A DNA stretch of 64,000 bases, taken from BACL11 sp945865535 (GTDB taxonomy: Bacteria > Bacteroidota > Bacteroidia > Flavobacteriales > BACL11). Under the pieces are notes generated by a model, which saw only the letters and a list, made by a program, of their open reading frames with translations, made no database searches and was not told the DNA's origin. The stretch covers positions 1 through 64,000 of the forward strand of contig CANNBA010000003.1 of NCBI GenBank assembly GCA_947502765.1, read 5' to 3'. The number at the start of each line of letters is the position of its first letter. The first letter of the stretch is position 1. Of the stretch, positions 25,011 to 33,504 are shown piece by piece. A program made the translations under genes and the position numbers.

Positions 25011-27416
25011 ATGGAGCAAGATCAAAATAAGCAGGAGGAAACTATTGATATTAAAGCCTTAATTTTAAAGTATACTCAGTATTGGTATTATTTTTTGCTT
25101 TCAATTTTATTCTTTGGATTTATTGCATTTTTAAATAATCGATTTACAGTTCCGGAATACAGTGTTTCTACAACTTTGCTTATTAGAGATGATAATAATA
25201 CCCAATTGGGTGCTGAAAATCTGATTGAAGGGTTAGAACTTTTTAGTGGCAAAAAGAATCTCACAAACGAAATTATAATATTAAATTCCTACAGTATAAA
25301 CGAAAAAGTTATTGAGGAACTTGGGTTAGGTCTTTCCTATTTTCAACATGGATTTTTTCAAACAAATGAGCTCTTTGAGAACGCTCCTTTTGCTGTCACA
25401 GTTGATTCTACACACAATCAGCTAACAGAAATAGACTTTGAAGTAACTATTATAGATAAAAACAGCTTCAACTTAACCGTTTCAGCTGAGGATCGATTCC
25501 CATACAATTTAGAGCTTGAGAAATTTGACAAAACTGTACTAGCAAATATTGATGTTGATAAAACTCATCAATTTGATAAAAAAATAGTTTCTGATTATTA
25601 TGCCTTTACAATTTCAAAAAGCTTATTCTTTAAAATAGATTATATAGAAAATAATAACAAAAACTATTCATTTAGATTAAATGAAACTGACAAATTAGCT
25701 CATAATCTTATAACTAATGTAACAATAAACCCTATTAATAAGGAAACTTCAATACTAAAACTAAATATTCAAGCTAAACATCCAAAGAAGAATATTAATA
25801 TTCTTGATAAGATTACTGAAATATATATTAGAGGTGGTTTAGATGAAAAGAATATCATGGCTATCAATACAATTTATTTTATTGATGAACAGTTACGTGT
25901 AATTAACGACTCTTTAACATTTATTGAAAATCAGCTAGAGGCTTTTAGAATAAAAAATCCAAATCTTGAACTTGTAGATAAGGAATATGGAACTTATTTT
26001 CAAAAACAAAAATTGGACAATACCCTTTCTGAGCAATCGGTGAATATAAAGTATTATCAATCTCTTTTATCCTATCTGAAAAATGATAATAATGCAAATT
26101 CTATTGTATCTCCAACGTCTATGGGTATCAGTAACCCTGAACTTAATACCTTAATTAATCAATTACTTCAGCTATATGCTAAAAAAGGTGATTTACAACT
26201 TACAACTACAAATAAAAACCCTGCTTATACATCTGTTATTTCTCAGATTGAACAAACTAAGAGTGCCATTATTGAAAATGTAACTAATTTAATCAAGTCT
26301 TCTTCTATTTATGAGAATGATTTAAAAAGTAGAATTAATTCATTTAATGCTAACATAAGCCAATTACCAGAGGCTGAAAAGAATTATTTAATCTTAAAAA
26401 GAAAGTACCAATATAACGAACAGACTGCAGTTTATTTACAACAAAAAAGATATGAGGCATCACTTGCAAAAGCAGGAACTGAATCGGACCATAAGGTAAT
26501 TGATCCTGCAAGACTAGATAGTGAGATTCCAATTAAACCAAGGAAAGCTTTAGCCTACTTTATAGCTATCTTATTAGGTTTATTTATTCCTATTGCTTTC
26601 ATTTCATTGCGGGATTTTTTCAGTGATACTATTTACAGTAAAGCTGATTTACAAAATGCAACACGGATTCCTATTCTTGGGCTCGTTGGACATAGCGATA
26701 AAGCAAATAGTATGGTGGTTGCAAGTGCTACTAAATCAATTATTGCTGAATCTTTCAGAGCATTAAGAACAAACATTCAATATCTTGCAGCTGGTAAAGA
26801 GAAGAAAGTGATTACAATTACTTCATCAGTAGGTGGAGAAGGAAAAACTTTTACAGCCATAAATTTAGCTGCAATCTTTGCCCTTGCAGAACATAAAACA
26901 ATACTTATTGGTGCAGATTTAAGAAAGCCAAAATTACATGAAGATTTTAAAATTGATCAAACAAAAGGATTAAGCAGTTATTTGATAAATAAGTCCAAGT
27001 TATCAGAAATAGTTGAAAAAACAGAGCTTGATCACTTAGATGTTATTGGATCTGGACCAACACCACCTAATCCTGCTGAGCTTTTAGATAGCCAAAGAAT
27101 GCAAGAACTTATTAAGGAACTTAACAAAACCTATGATTATGTTATTATTGATACTCCTCCTATAGGTCTTGTAACTGATGGTGTTCTATTAATGCAACAT
27201 GCTGATATCAACTTATATGTAGTAAGACATGGGTATTCTAAAACAAAAGCACTTAGTATAATTAATAATCTTTTCGCCCAAAAGCAAGTGAAGAATGTGC
27301 AAATTATTATTAATGACTTTAAACACACCTCTACCGGATATGGTTATGGTTATGGTTATGGTTACGGTTATGGTTACGGAACAAGTGGTTATGGATATTA
27401 TGAAAATGAAAAGTAA
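25011..27416 (+). CDS. Polysaccharide co-polymerase and tyrosine autokinase (Wzc-like)
   Basis: The protein has 801 residues. An N-terminal Wzz domain is flanked by membrane helices (about 30-48 and 515-535). A GNVR-like segment and long coiled regions lie between them. The C-terminal bacterial tyrosine kinase has Walker A-type GGEGKT at 608-613, GADLRKPKL as the second Walker motif, and VIIDTPPIG. The tail carries (Gly-Tyr)7 at 776-789, followed by three more tyrosines, as the autophosphorylation cluster. It regulates polymerisation and export of polysaccharide together with the Wza-like protein. No tyrosine phosphatase is adjacent; one lies at 51442. Confidence 0.92.
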   Translation: MEQDQNKQEETIDIKALILKYTQYWYYFLLSILFFGFIAFLNNRFTVPEYSVSTTLLIRDDNNTQLGAENLIEGLELFSGKKNLTNEIIILNSYSINEKVIEELGLGLSYFQHGFFQTNELFENAPFAVTVDSTHNQLTEIDFEVTIIDKNSFNLTVSAEDRFPYNLELEKFDKTVLANIDVDKTHQFDKKIVSDYYAFTISKSLFFKIDYIENNNKNYSFRLNETDKLAHNLITNVTINPINKETSILKLNIQAKHPKKNINILDKITEIYIRGGLDEKNIMAINTIYFIDEQLRVINDSLTFIENQLEAFRIKNPNLELVDKEYGTYFQKQKLDNTLSEQSVNIKYYQSLLSYLKNDNNANSIVSPTSMGISNPELNTLINQLLQLYAKKGDLQLTTTNKNPAYTSVISQIEQTKSAIIENVTNLIKSSSIYENDLKSRINSFNANISQLPEAEKNYLILKRKYQYNEQTAVYLQQKRYEASLAKAGTESDHKVIDPARLDSEIPIKPRKALAYFIAILLGLFIPIAFISLRDFFSDTIYSKADLQNATRIPILGLVGHSDKANSMVVASATKSIIAESFRALRTNIQYLAAGKEKKVITITSSVGGEGKTFTAINLAAIFALAEHKTILIGADLRKPKLHEDFKIDQTKGLSSYLINKSKLSEIVEKTELDHLDVIGSGPTPPNPAELLDSQRMQELIKELNKTYDYVIIDTPPIGLVTDGVLLMQHADINLYVVRHGYSKTKALSIINNLFAQKQVKNVQIIINDFKHTSTGYGYGYGYGYGYGYGTSGYGYYENEK
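27336..27380 (+). repeat. Hexanucleotide tandem repeat encoding (Gly-Tyr)7
   Basis: Seven copies of GGNTAY (mostly GGTTAT, with GGTTAC and GGATAT variants) occur in the wzc tail. Copy changes would add or remove Gly-Tyr units without a frameshift. Confidence 0.9.
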
Positions 27417-27477
27417 CCTCAGATCATTTAGTGCTCTAAAAAACCCATAAAGTATATTTTCTGAAAACCATAATTGA

Positions 27478-28911
27478 ATGGAAAAAAATAGTAGGGAACC
27501 CAATCTATTAGAAGCACTAATACCCCTAATCATTTTAATTGCCTTGCTGTCTTTTAATGTAGTAATCTACAATGATACTGCTACATCTGGCCCAAATCAA
27601 ATTGCATTAATACTAGCTGCCGTTGTTGCTGCATTAATTGGTGGGCGTCTTGGGTACACTTGGAAGCAACTTCAAAATGGAATGGTTAAAAGTATTAATT
27701 CAGCCATGCCTGCAATTCTGATTTTATTAATAATTGGCGCTTTAAGTGGTACTTGGATGCTTGCAGGCATTGTTCCAAGTATGATATATTATGGCCTGCA
27801 ATTAATGCATCCCAGCTATTTTCTTTTAGCCTCTTGTATTATTTGTTGTATTGTTTCTTTAGCGACAGGAAGTTCTTGGAGTACAGTTGCTACTGTTGGA
27901 GTTGCTTTATTGGCAATTGGAACTGTAATTGGAGTGCCTGTAGGAATGAGCGCTGGAGCGATCATCTCTGGGGCTTATTTTGGTGATAAGATGTCGCCAT
28001 TATCTGATACAACTAATTTAGCCTCTGCAATGGCAGGATCAGATTTGTTTACTCATATAAGATATATGATGTATACGACTATTCCGACCTTGCTAATTAC
28101 CTTAATTATTTTTGGAGTTCTTGGTTTTTATATTGCTCCAGAAAACAATCAAGAGGGAATTAGTGAAATGCTTCTAGCTATGAATAGTAAGTTTTACATT
28201 TCTCCATTATTATTTAGTGTTCCAATTATTGTATTTGTATTAATAGGATTAAAAGTTGAGGCCTTACCTGCTTTATTTGTTGGGGCAGTATTAGGTGGGG
28301 TTGTAGCTTGTTTTGCACAACCTCAAATAATAAAGGAAATTTCTGGTGCTACTAGTAATTATATTAATGCATCTTACAAAGCAGTTTTACAAGCAATGAC
28401 CGGTTCTGTTTCAATCAAAACAGATAATGAAAGCATTACTAAATTACTAGCCACGCGCGGAATGAGCGGAATGTTAAATACAATATGGCTTGTATTATGC
28501 GCTATGTGTTTTGGAGGTGCAATGGAAGTTAGTGGTCTGTTAAAGAAAATTACCCAAACAGTAATGCGTAAAGTTGAATCTACAGGAAGTTTAATTGCAA
28601 CTACTGCTGGAACCTGTGTCTTTTTTAATGCAACTGCATCAGATCAATATTTAGCCATTGTTGTTCCTGGAAGAATGTTTTCCAAAGAATTCAAAGATAG
28701 AGGCCTCAAAGCTGAAAATCTAAGTCGTACTTTAGAAGATTCTGGAACTGTTACTTCTGTACTTTTCCCTTGGAATACTTGTGGCGCTGTGCAGTCAAGT
28801 GTTTTAGGTGTTGCTACCGGAACTTATTGGATGTATTGTTTTTTCAATTTAATAAGTCCAATAATGACCATTACTGTTGGTTATTTAAATATAAAAATTA
28901 GGAGGTTATAA
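27478..28911 (+). CDS. nhaC: Na+/H+ antiporter, NhaC family
   Basis: This 477-residue polytopic membrane protein matches NhaC-type antiporters. It has GTWMLAGIVPSMIYYGL, the conserved ATGSSWSTVATVG, and SGAYFGDKMSPLSDTTNLAS (residues about 160-180). ASDQYLAIVVPGRMF and EDSGTVTSVLFPWNTCG occur in the second half. It exchanges cytoplasmic Na+ for protons, which fits a marine or saline habitat. It stands alone, 61 bases after wzc, and converges with the cysteine desulfurase gene. Confidence 0.92.
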   Translation: MEKNSREPNLLEALIPLIILIALLSFNVVIYNDTATSGPNQIALILAAVVAALIGGRLGYTWKQLQNGMVKSINSAMPAILILLIIGALSGTWMLAGIVPSMIYYGLQLMHPSYFLLASCIICCIVSLATGSSWSTVATVGVALLAIGTVIGVPVGMSAGAIISGAYFGDKMSPLSDTTNLASAMAGSDLFTHIRYMMYTTIPTLLITLIIFGVLGFYIAPENNQEGISEMLLAMNSKFYISPLLFSVPIIVFVLIGLKVEALPALFVGAVLGGVVACFAQPQIIKEISGATSNYINASYKAVLQAMTGSVSIKTDNESITKLLATRGMSGMLNTIWLVLCAMCFGGAMEVSGLLKKITQTVMRKVESTGSLIATTAGTCVFFNATASDQYLAIVVPGRMFSKEFKDRGLKAENLSRTLEDSGTVTSVLFPWNTCGAVQSSVLGVATGTYWMYCFFNLISPIMTITVGYLNIKIRRL

Positions 28912-28917
28912 AAATAA

Positions 28918-30048
28918 TTAAGGAAACAACTCTTTAAGCTTAGCAACAGTATAGTCAATATCTTCTTTGGTATTGAACTTGCTAAAAGAAAAACGAATAC
29001 CTGGTCGTTTACTATTTGGAGCAATTTCGGTAAGTACATGAGAACCTTTACTTCCTCCTGAAGCGCAGGCACTTCCTCCACTACAAGCAACACCTAAAAT
29101 ATCTAAATTAAAAAGTAACATTTCAGCAATATCCGTTTCTGGAAAATGGCATGAAAGTACAGTGTATAAACTATTTTCTATATCGGTACATTTACCATAA
29201 AACTGAACATCTTCTATCTCGGTTTGAAGTTTTTCTATCATGTATTTCTTTAGCCCTTTGATATATTTTACTTCCTCTTCCAAATGCTCATAAGCCATTT
29301 CCATAGCCATAGCAAGTGCTGCAATCCCATAAATATTTTCGGTTCCAGCACGCATATTTCTTTCTTGTCCACCACCTCTTATTAATGGTTTAATCTTGAT
29401 ATTTTCTGAAATATAAATAAATCCAACTCCTTTAGGACCATGAAATTTATGTGCAGAAGCTGCCATGAAATCTACATTTAAATCTTGCATATTAAAAGGA
29501 TAATGGCCTATCGTTTGTACTGTATCAGAATGAAAAATAGCATTATACTCTTTGCAAATTTCTCCTATTTGTTTTAAGTCTTCAAGAGTTCCAATTTCAT
29601 TATTAGCATGCATAATCGACACAAAAGTTCTAGAATTATCTTTTAAGAGCTCTTTGAGATGAGATAAAGAAACTGCCCCATCTTTATCAATATCTATATA
29701 TGAAAGTTTTATTACTCCCTCCTTAGCTAAATCTTGAAGGGGATATAAAACCGCCTGATGCGAAATTTTTGAGGAAATAGCATGTGTAATCTTATGATCG
29801 TGAATGGCACACTTTATGGCCATATTATCCGCCTCGGTACCACCTGAAGTAAAGAATATTGAGCCCGGAGAAGTGTTTAATAATTTTGCAATCCTTTTGC
29901 GTGCGCTCTCCACTATTATTTTAGATTCCCTACCAAAGGAATGTACAGAGGAAGGATTGGCAAAATGAGTCCTCATCATTTGACTCATCATTTCTATAAT
30001 CTCTGGCGCTATTGGAGTGGTTGCCGCATTGTCTAAATACACCTTCAT
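28918..30048 (-). CDS. Cysteine desulfurase (NifS/IscS family)
   Basis: The protein has 376 residues and is PLP-dependent. It removes sulfur from cysteine for Fe-S clusters and thiolation. The PLP lysine is in SAHKFHGPKGVGF (about residue 200). The substrate-binding N-terminus is YLDNAATTP. The catalytic Cys is in ACSGGSACASGGSKGSH (about 322). The double-cysteine spacing and short loop fit group I enzymes. It is directly adjacent to glmM (TAG followed by ATG) on the minus strand. IscU/SUF genes are absent. Confidence 0.93.
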   Translation of the reverse strand: MKVYLDNAATTPIAPEIIEMMSQMMRTHFANPSSVHSFGRESKIIVESARKRIAKLLNTSPGSIFFTSGGTEADNMAIKCAIHDHKITHAISSKISHQAVLYPLQDLAKEGVIKLSYIDIDKDGAVSLSHLKELLKDNSRTFVSIMHANNEIGTLEDLKQIGEICKEYNAIFHSDTVQTIGHYPFNMQDLNVDFMAASAHKFHGPKGVGFIYISENIKIKPLIRGGGQERNMRAGTENIYGIAALAMAMEMAYEHLEEEVKYIKGLKKYMIEKLQTEIEDVQFYGKCTDIENSLYTVLSCHFPETDIAEMLLFNLDILGVACSGGSACASGGSKGSHVLTEIAPNSKRPGIRFSFSKFNTKEDIDYTVAKLKELFP

Positions 30049-31428
30049 CTAAACTAGTGCTTTGATTTCACTAATCATTTTGTTTGCAAGTACATTAGCT
30101 TTTTCTTCTCCTTCACTCTCTGCATATATTCTAATAATAGACTCTGTATTGGATTTTCTAAGATGGACCCAGCCATCTTCAAAATCTATTTTTAATCCAT
30201 CTATTGTAGTAATTTGTTCATTCTTATATCTCTGCTCCAAAGTAGTTAAGATTGCGTCCACATCAATTTCATTTGTAAGTTCAATTTTATTTTTAGAAAT
30301 AAAGTAATTAGGATATGAATCTCTCAGTTTTCTTACTGATATTTTGCTTTCTGCAAGTTGGGTTAAAAATAATGCAACCCCTACAAGAGCATCTCTACCA
30401 TAATGCAATTCAGGATAAATAATTCCTCCATTTCCTTCTCCGCCAATAATGGCATTAGTTGCTTTCATCTTTTCTACTACATTTACCTCTCCCACTGAAG
30501 ATGCCTGATAGTTTCCTTTATGTTTGATAGTAACTTCTCTTAATGCTCTAGTTGAAGATAAATTGGAAACTGTATTTCCTGGAGTTTTGCTAAGCACATA
30601 ATCAGCAACCGCCACTAAAGTATATTCTTCTCCGAATATGCTTCCGTCTTCACAAATAAGTGCTAATCGATCTACATCAGGATCAACTACAATTCCAAAA
30701 TCTGCCTTTTCATGAACTACTAGTTTAACTATCTCACTCAAGTTTTCAGGCAAAGGCTCAGGATTATGAGGAAAGTTGCCATTAGGCTCACAAAATAATT
30801 TTATGCACGCTACTCCCATCCTTTCTAACAATCTAGGAATCATAAAACCTCCGGTTGAATTTACAGCATCTACTACAACTTTGAATCCTGAAGTTTTTAC
30901 CAAATTAACATTTACTAAATCTAATTTTAAAACGGCATCAATATGCTTATTATTAAAACTATCATCATAGATGTATTTGCCTAAATCAGTTACTTCAGTA
31001 AAAATAAAATCATCATTTTCTGCTAGTAATAGAATCTCATCTCCATCTTTTTGTGATAAAAACTCTCCTTTTGCATTAAGTAATTTCAAAGCATTCCACT
31101 CTTTAGGATTATGACTAGCAGTAATAATAATTCCTCCAGCAGATTGCTCTAATTTCACAGCAACCTCTATAGTAGGAGTTGTTGAAAGTCCAACATCCAA
31201 TACATCAAAACCACAGCCCATTAAAGTTCCAGAAACGATATTACTCACCATTTCACCAGAAATACGAGCATCACGACCAATTATTATAGTATTGGAACTA
31301 TTACCTTGTTTTCTGATAAAAGCAGCATAGGAAGCAGTAAAACGCACAATATCTAAAGGTGAAAGGGAATCTCCTACTACCCCACCAATTGTTCCTCTAA
31401 TTCCTGAAATTGATTTTATTAATGTCAT
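30049..31428 (-). CDS. glmM: Phosphoglucosamine mutase
   Basis: The protein has 459 residues from ATG 31428; an upstream TTG start at 31458 would cover the -7 box at 31446-31453 and is rejected. It converts glucosamine-6-phosphate to glucosamine-1-phosphate for peptidoglycan and LPS. The phosphoserine loop TASHNPKEWNALK has Ser105. The metal loop is DPDVDRLAL, the sugar loop GEGNGGIIYP, and the phosphate site near the end is RKSNTESIIRIYAE. The TASHNPKEWN and sugar-loop pattern favours GlmM over phosphomannomutase. Confidence 0.88.
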   Translation of the reverse strand: MTLIKSISGIRGTIGGVVGDSLSPLDIVRFTASYAAFIRKQGNSSNTIIIGRDARISGEMVSNIVSGTLMGCGFDVLDVGLSTTPTIEVAVKLEQSAGGIIITASHNPKEWNALKLLNAKGEFLSQKDGDEILLLAENDDFIFTEVTDLGKYIYDDSFNNKHIDAVLKLDLVNVNLVKTSGFKVVVDAVNSTGGFMIPRLLERMGVACIKLFCEPNGNFPHNPEPLPENLSEIVKLVVHEKADFGIVVDPDVDRLALICEDGSIFGEEYTLVAVADYVLSKTPGNTVSNLSSTRALREVTIKHKGNYQASSVGEVNVVEKMKATNAIIGGEGNGGIIYPELHYGRDALVGVALFLTQLAESKISVRKLRDSYPNYFISKNKIELTNEIDVDAILTTLEQRYKNEQITTIDGLKIDFEDGWVHLRKSNTESIIRIYAESEGEEKANVLANKMISEIKALV

Positions 31429-31445
31429 TAGTAGTTCTAAAAAGA

Positions 31446-31453
31446 CAAAATTA
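31446..31453 (-). promoter_or_regulatory. -7 box (TAATTTTG on the minus strand) for glmM
   Basis: It is an exact TAnnTTTG match, 17 bases before the glmM ATG. It decides the glmM start because it lies inside the longer open frame. Confidence 0.5.
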
Positions 31454-31485
31454 CACAATTAAATTTTTCTTGTGCTTAGGATTAC

Positions 31486-31493
31486 TATCTTTG
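31486..31493 (+). promoter_or_regulatory. -7 box (TATCTTTG) for the phosphosulfolactate synthase operon
   Basis: It is an exact TAnnTTTG match, 19 bases before the ATG at 31513. The nearest upstream TTG (31470-31472) is only 13 bases away, which is shorter than usual. Confidence 0.5.
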
Positions 31494-31512
31494 TTTCTGA
31501 TATTATCAAAGT

Positions 31513-32277
31513 ATGAAAGAAATCTTAACCCAACTTCCTTTAAGAACTAGCAAAGCTAGAGAAAATGGGCTTACAATGATGATGGATAAAGGACTTAGCT
31601 TAAGACAAGCTGAAGACTTCTTGTACTCAAACCATGAGCATACCGACATTATTAAGCTTGGATTTGGAACAAGTATTATTACTCATAATATTGCTGAGAA
31701 AATTAAACTATTTCAAAATAACGACATGCTTGTTTATGCTGGAGGAACTCTTTTTGAAGCATTTGCAATAAGGAAACAACTTGATGATTATAAAAAGTAT
31801 ATGAATCATATTGGACTTGAAATGGTAGAAATATCTGATGGATCAATGAGTATGCATCATGATATAAAATGCGAAATAATAGCTGATTTTTCAAAAGATT
31901 TCAAAGTTATTAGTGAGGTTGGAAGTAAAGATGCAAGTGTTGAAATTAGTATCGAAAATTGGCAAAATTGGATACAAAATGAGCTTTCTGCTGGTAGTTG
32001 GAAAGTGATTACTGAATCAAGAGAAAGCGGAAATGTTGGAATTTGGAATGATGATGGAGGAATAAAATCTGAGCTAATTGATAAAATTGCAAAAAATATA
32101 ATTGTTGAAAATATAATTTGGGAAGCACCTAAAAAAGAACAACAAGTGTGGTTTATTAAAAAATTTGGAACAAATGTAAATCTTGGTAATATTGCTTTTG
32201 ATGAGGTAATTCCTTTGGAAACTTTACGCCTTGGACTAAGAGGCGATACCTTTAATCTTTTTTTACAAAATGAATAA
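31513..32277 (+). CDS. Phosphosulfolactate synthase (ComA family)
   Basis: The protein has 254 residues of the TIM-barrel ComA family. In methanogens this enzyme adds sulfite to phosphoenolpyruvate for coenzyme M synthesis. Visible family features are ENGLTMMMDKGLSLRQAEDF, DIIKLGFGTSIIT, VYAGGTLFEAFAI and the C-terminal LETLRLGLRGDTF. In Bacteroidota its product is not established; a sulfonate or sulfonolipid precursor is possible. It overlaps the next membrane-protein gene by 8 bases. No comB, comC or cysteate genes are present. Confidence 0.85.
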   Translation: MKEILTQLPLRTSKARENGLTMMMDKGLSLRQAEDFLYSNHEHTDIIKLGFGTSIITHNIAEKIKLFQNNDMLVYAGGTLFEAFAIRKQLDDYKKYMNHIGLEMVEISDGSMSMHHDIKCEIIADFSKDFKVISEVGSKDASVEISIENWQNWIQNELSAGSWKVITESRESGNVGIWNDDGGIKSELIDKIAKNIIVENIIWEAPKKEQQVWFIKKFGTNVNLGNIAFDEVIPLETLRLGLRGDTFNLFLQNE

Positions 32278-32746
32278 TATAATCTTTTGGTCTATTTTTT
32301 TGAGTATCTTGCCAATTGCAGAACTTAGAGGCGGAATACCATATGCTATTGCTAATGATTTAAATCCATTACTAACTTTTTTTATTTGTGTAGGAGCGAA
32401 TATTCTAGTATTTCCTATTGTGTTTTTCTTCTTAGAGTTTTTACATCCTCTTTTTCTAAAAATTGATTTATACAAACGTTTATTTGATAAATTTATAATA
32501 AAAACCAGAGAAAAAGTTGGAAATAAAATAGAAAAATATGGCTTTTGGGGATTAATGATTTTTGTAATGATACCCTTGCCTGTAACTGGGGCTTACTCAG
32601 GTAGTTTTGCTGCCTGGCTATTTAATATTCCGAAAAAGAAAGCATTTCTAGCAGTATCGCTAGGGGTGATAATGGCTGGAATTATTGTAACTACGATAGT
32701 ACTTACAGGAATTGAAGCCTTTCAGTTTCTACTAAAAGATATTTAA
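32270..32746 (+). CDS. Small multi-drug export family membrane protein (COG2426-like)
   Basis: This 158-residue protein has about four to five hydrophobic helices. Conserved features are SILPIAELRGGIPYAIA near the N-terminus and VMIPLPVTGAYSGSFAAWLF in the middle, both typical of the Sm_multidrug_ex family. The transport substrate is not known for this family. It overlaps comA by 8 bases and aroE by 1 base, so the three genes are translated together. Confidence 0.82.
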   Translation: MNNIIFWSIFLSILPIAELRGGIPYAIANDLNPLLTFFICVGANILVFPIVFFFLEFLHPLFLKIDLYKRLFDKFIIKTREKVGNKIEKYGFWGLMIFVMIPLPVTGAYSGSFAAWLFNIPKKKAFLAVSLGVIMAGIIVTTIVLTGIEAFQFLLKDI

Positions 32747-33462
32747 TGAGAACTTTTGGCTTAATTGGTAAAAGTTTAGAACACTCTTTCTCATCACAAT
32801 ATTTTAACGAGAAATTTTTTAAAGAAGGAATTACTGATACTCAGTATCTTAATTTTGAATTGAAAGACATCTCAGAATTCAAACAATTAATAGAAAAAAA
32901 CAAGCTCTCCGGACTGAATATTACCATTCCTTATAAAGAAAGTATTATTCCATTTCTTGATGAATTAAATGAAGAGGCCAAAGAGATTGGAGCTGTAAAT
33001 ACTATCCAATTTAGTAACGGAAAAACTATAGGACACAATACCGATCATATTGGTTTTACAAATAGTATTCAACCACTATTAGAGGACAGAAATAAAGCTA
33101 TTATATTGGGTGATGGAGGTGCAGCAAAAGCTATAAAATATGCACTCAAAAAACTTAATATTGAATATAAAACAATAAATAGAAATACTTCATTTGATTA
33201 TTTAGATATTACAAAACAAATAGCTGGTTATTATACTATTATAATAAATACAACACCTGTTGGATCTTATCCAGATATCAATAATTTTCCTAAAATTCCT
33301 TACGAATATTTAAATCAGAATTTTTTACTTTTTGATTTGATTTATAACCCACATGAAACTAAATTTTTAGCTTACGGAAAAGCAAAAAATGCACAAACTA
33401 AGAATGGGTTAGAAATGCTTCAATTACAAGCAGAAGAGAGTTGGAACATTTGGAATATCTAA
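32746..33462 (+). CDS. aroE: Shikimate dehydrogenase
   Basis: The protein has 238 residues, shorter than the roughly 270 of E. coli AroE and in the range of Bacteroidota enzymes. The substrate motif GKSLEHSFSSQYFN is at about 8-21. NITIPYKE contains the catalytic Lys; GAVNTI and GHNTDHIGF follow. The NADP-binding loop is GDGGAAKAIKYAL, and NTTPVGSYP occurs near the end. It reduces 3-dehydroshikimate to shikimate. It is the last gene of the comA operon, with the start overlapping the upstream stop by one base. Confidence 0.92.
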   Translation: MRTFGLIGKSLEHSFSSQYFNEKFFKEGITDTQYLNFELKDISEFKQLIEKNKLSGLNITIPYKESIIPFLDELNEEAKEIGAVNTIQFSNGKTIGHNTDHIGFTNSIQPLLEDRNKAIILGDGGAAKAIKYALKKLNIEYKTINRNTSFDYLDITKQIAGYYTIIINTTPVGSYPDINNFPKIPYEYLNQNFLLFDLIYNPHETKFLAYGKAKNAQTKNGLEMLQLQAEESWNIWNI

Positions 33463-33477
33463 GTCATTAAATATTTG

Positions 33478-33485
33478 TAAATTTG
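33478..33485 (+). promoter_or_regulatory. -7 box (TAAATTTG) for the DUF349-uvrB unit
   Basis: It is an exact TAnnTTTG match, 19 bases before the GTG start at 33505. A TTTG at 33449-33452 is 25 bases upstream, slightly longer than usual. Confidence 0.45.
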
Positions 33486-33504
33486 CAATCAAACATTACG
33501 GAAA

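Noticed and set aside
27336..27380. CRISPR-like repeat array
   Set aside because: The short repeats are in frame in the wzc tail and encode Gly-Tyr; no spacers exist.
31429..31458. Upstream TTG start for glmM
   Set aside because: It would place the -7 box inside the coding region; the family N-terminus begins at the ATG at 31428.
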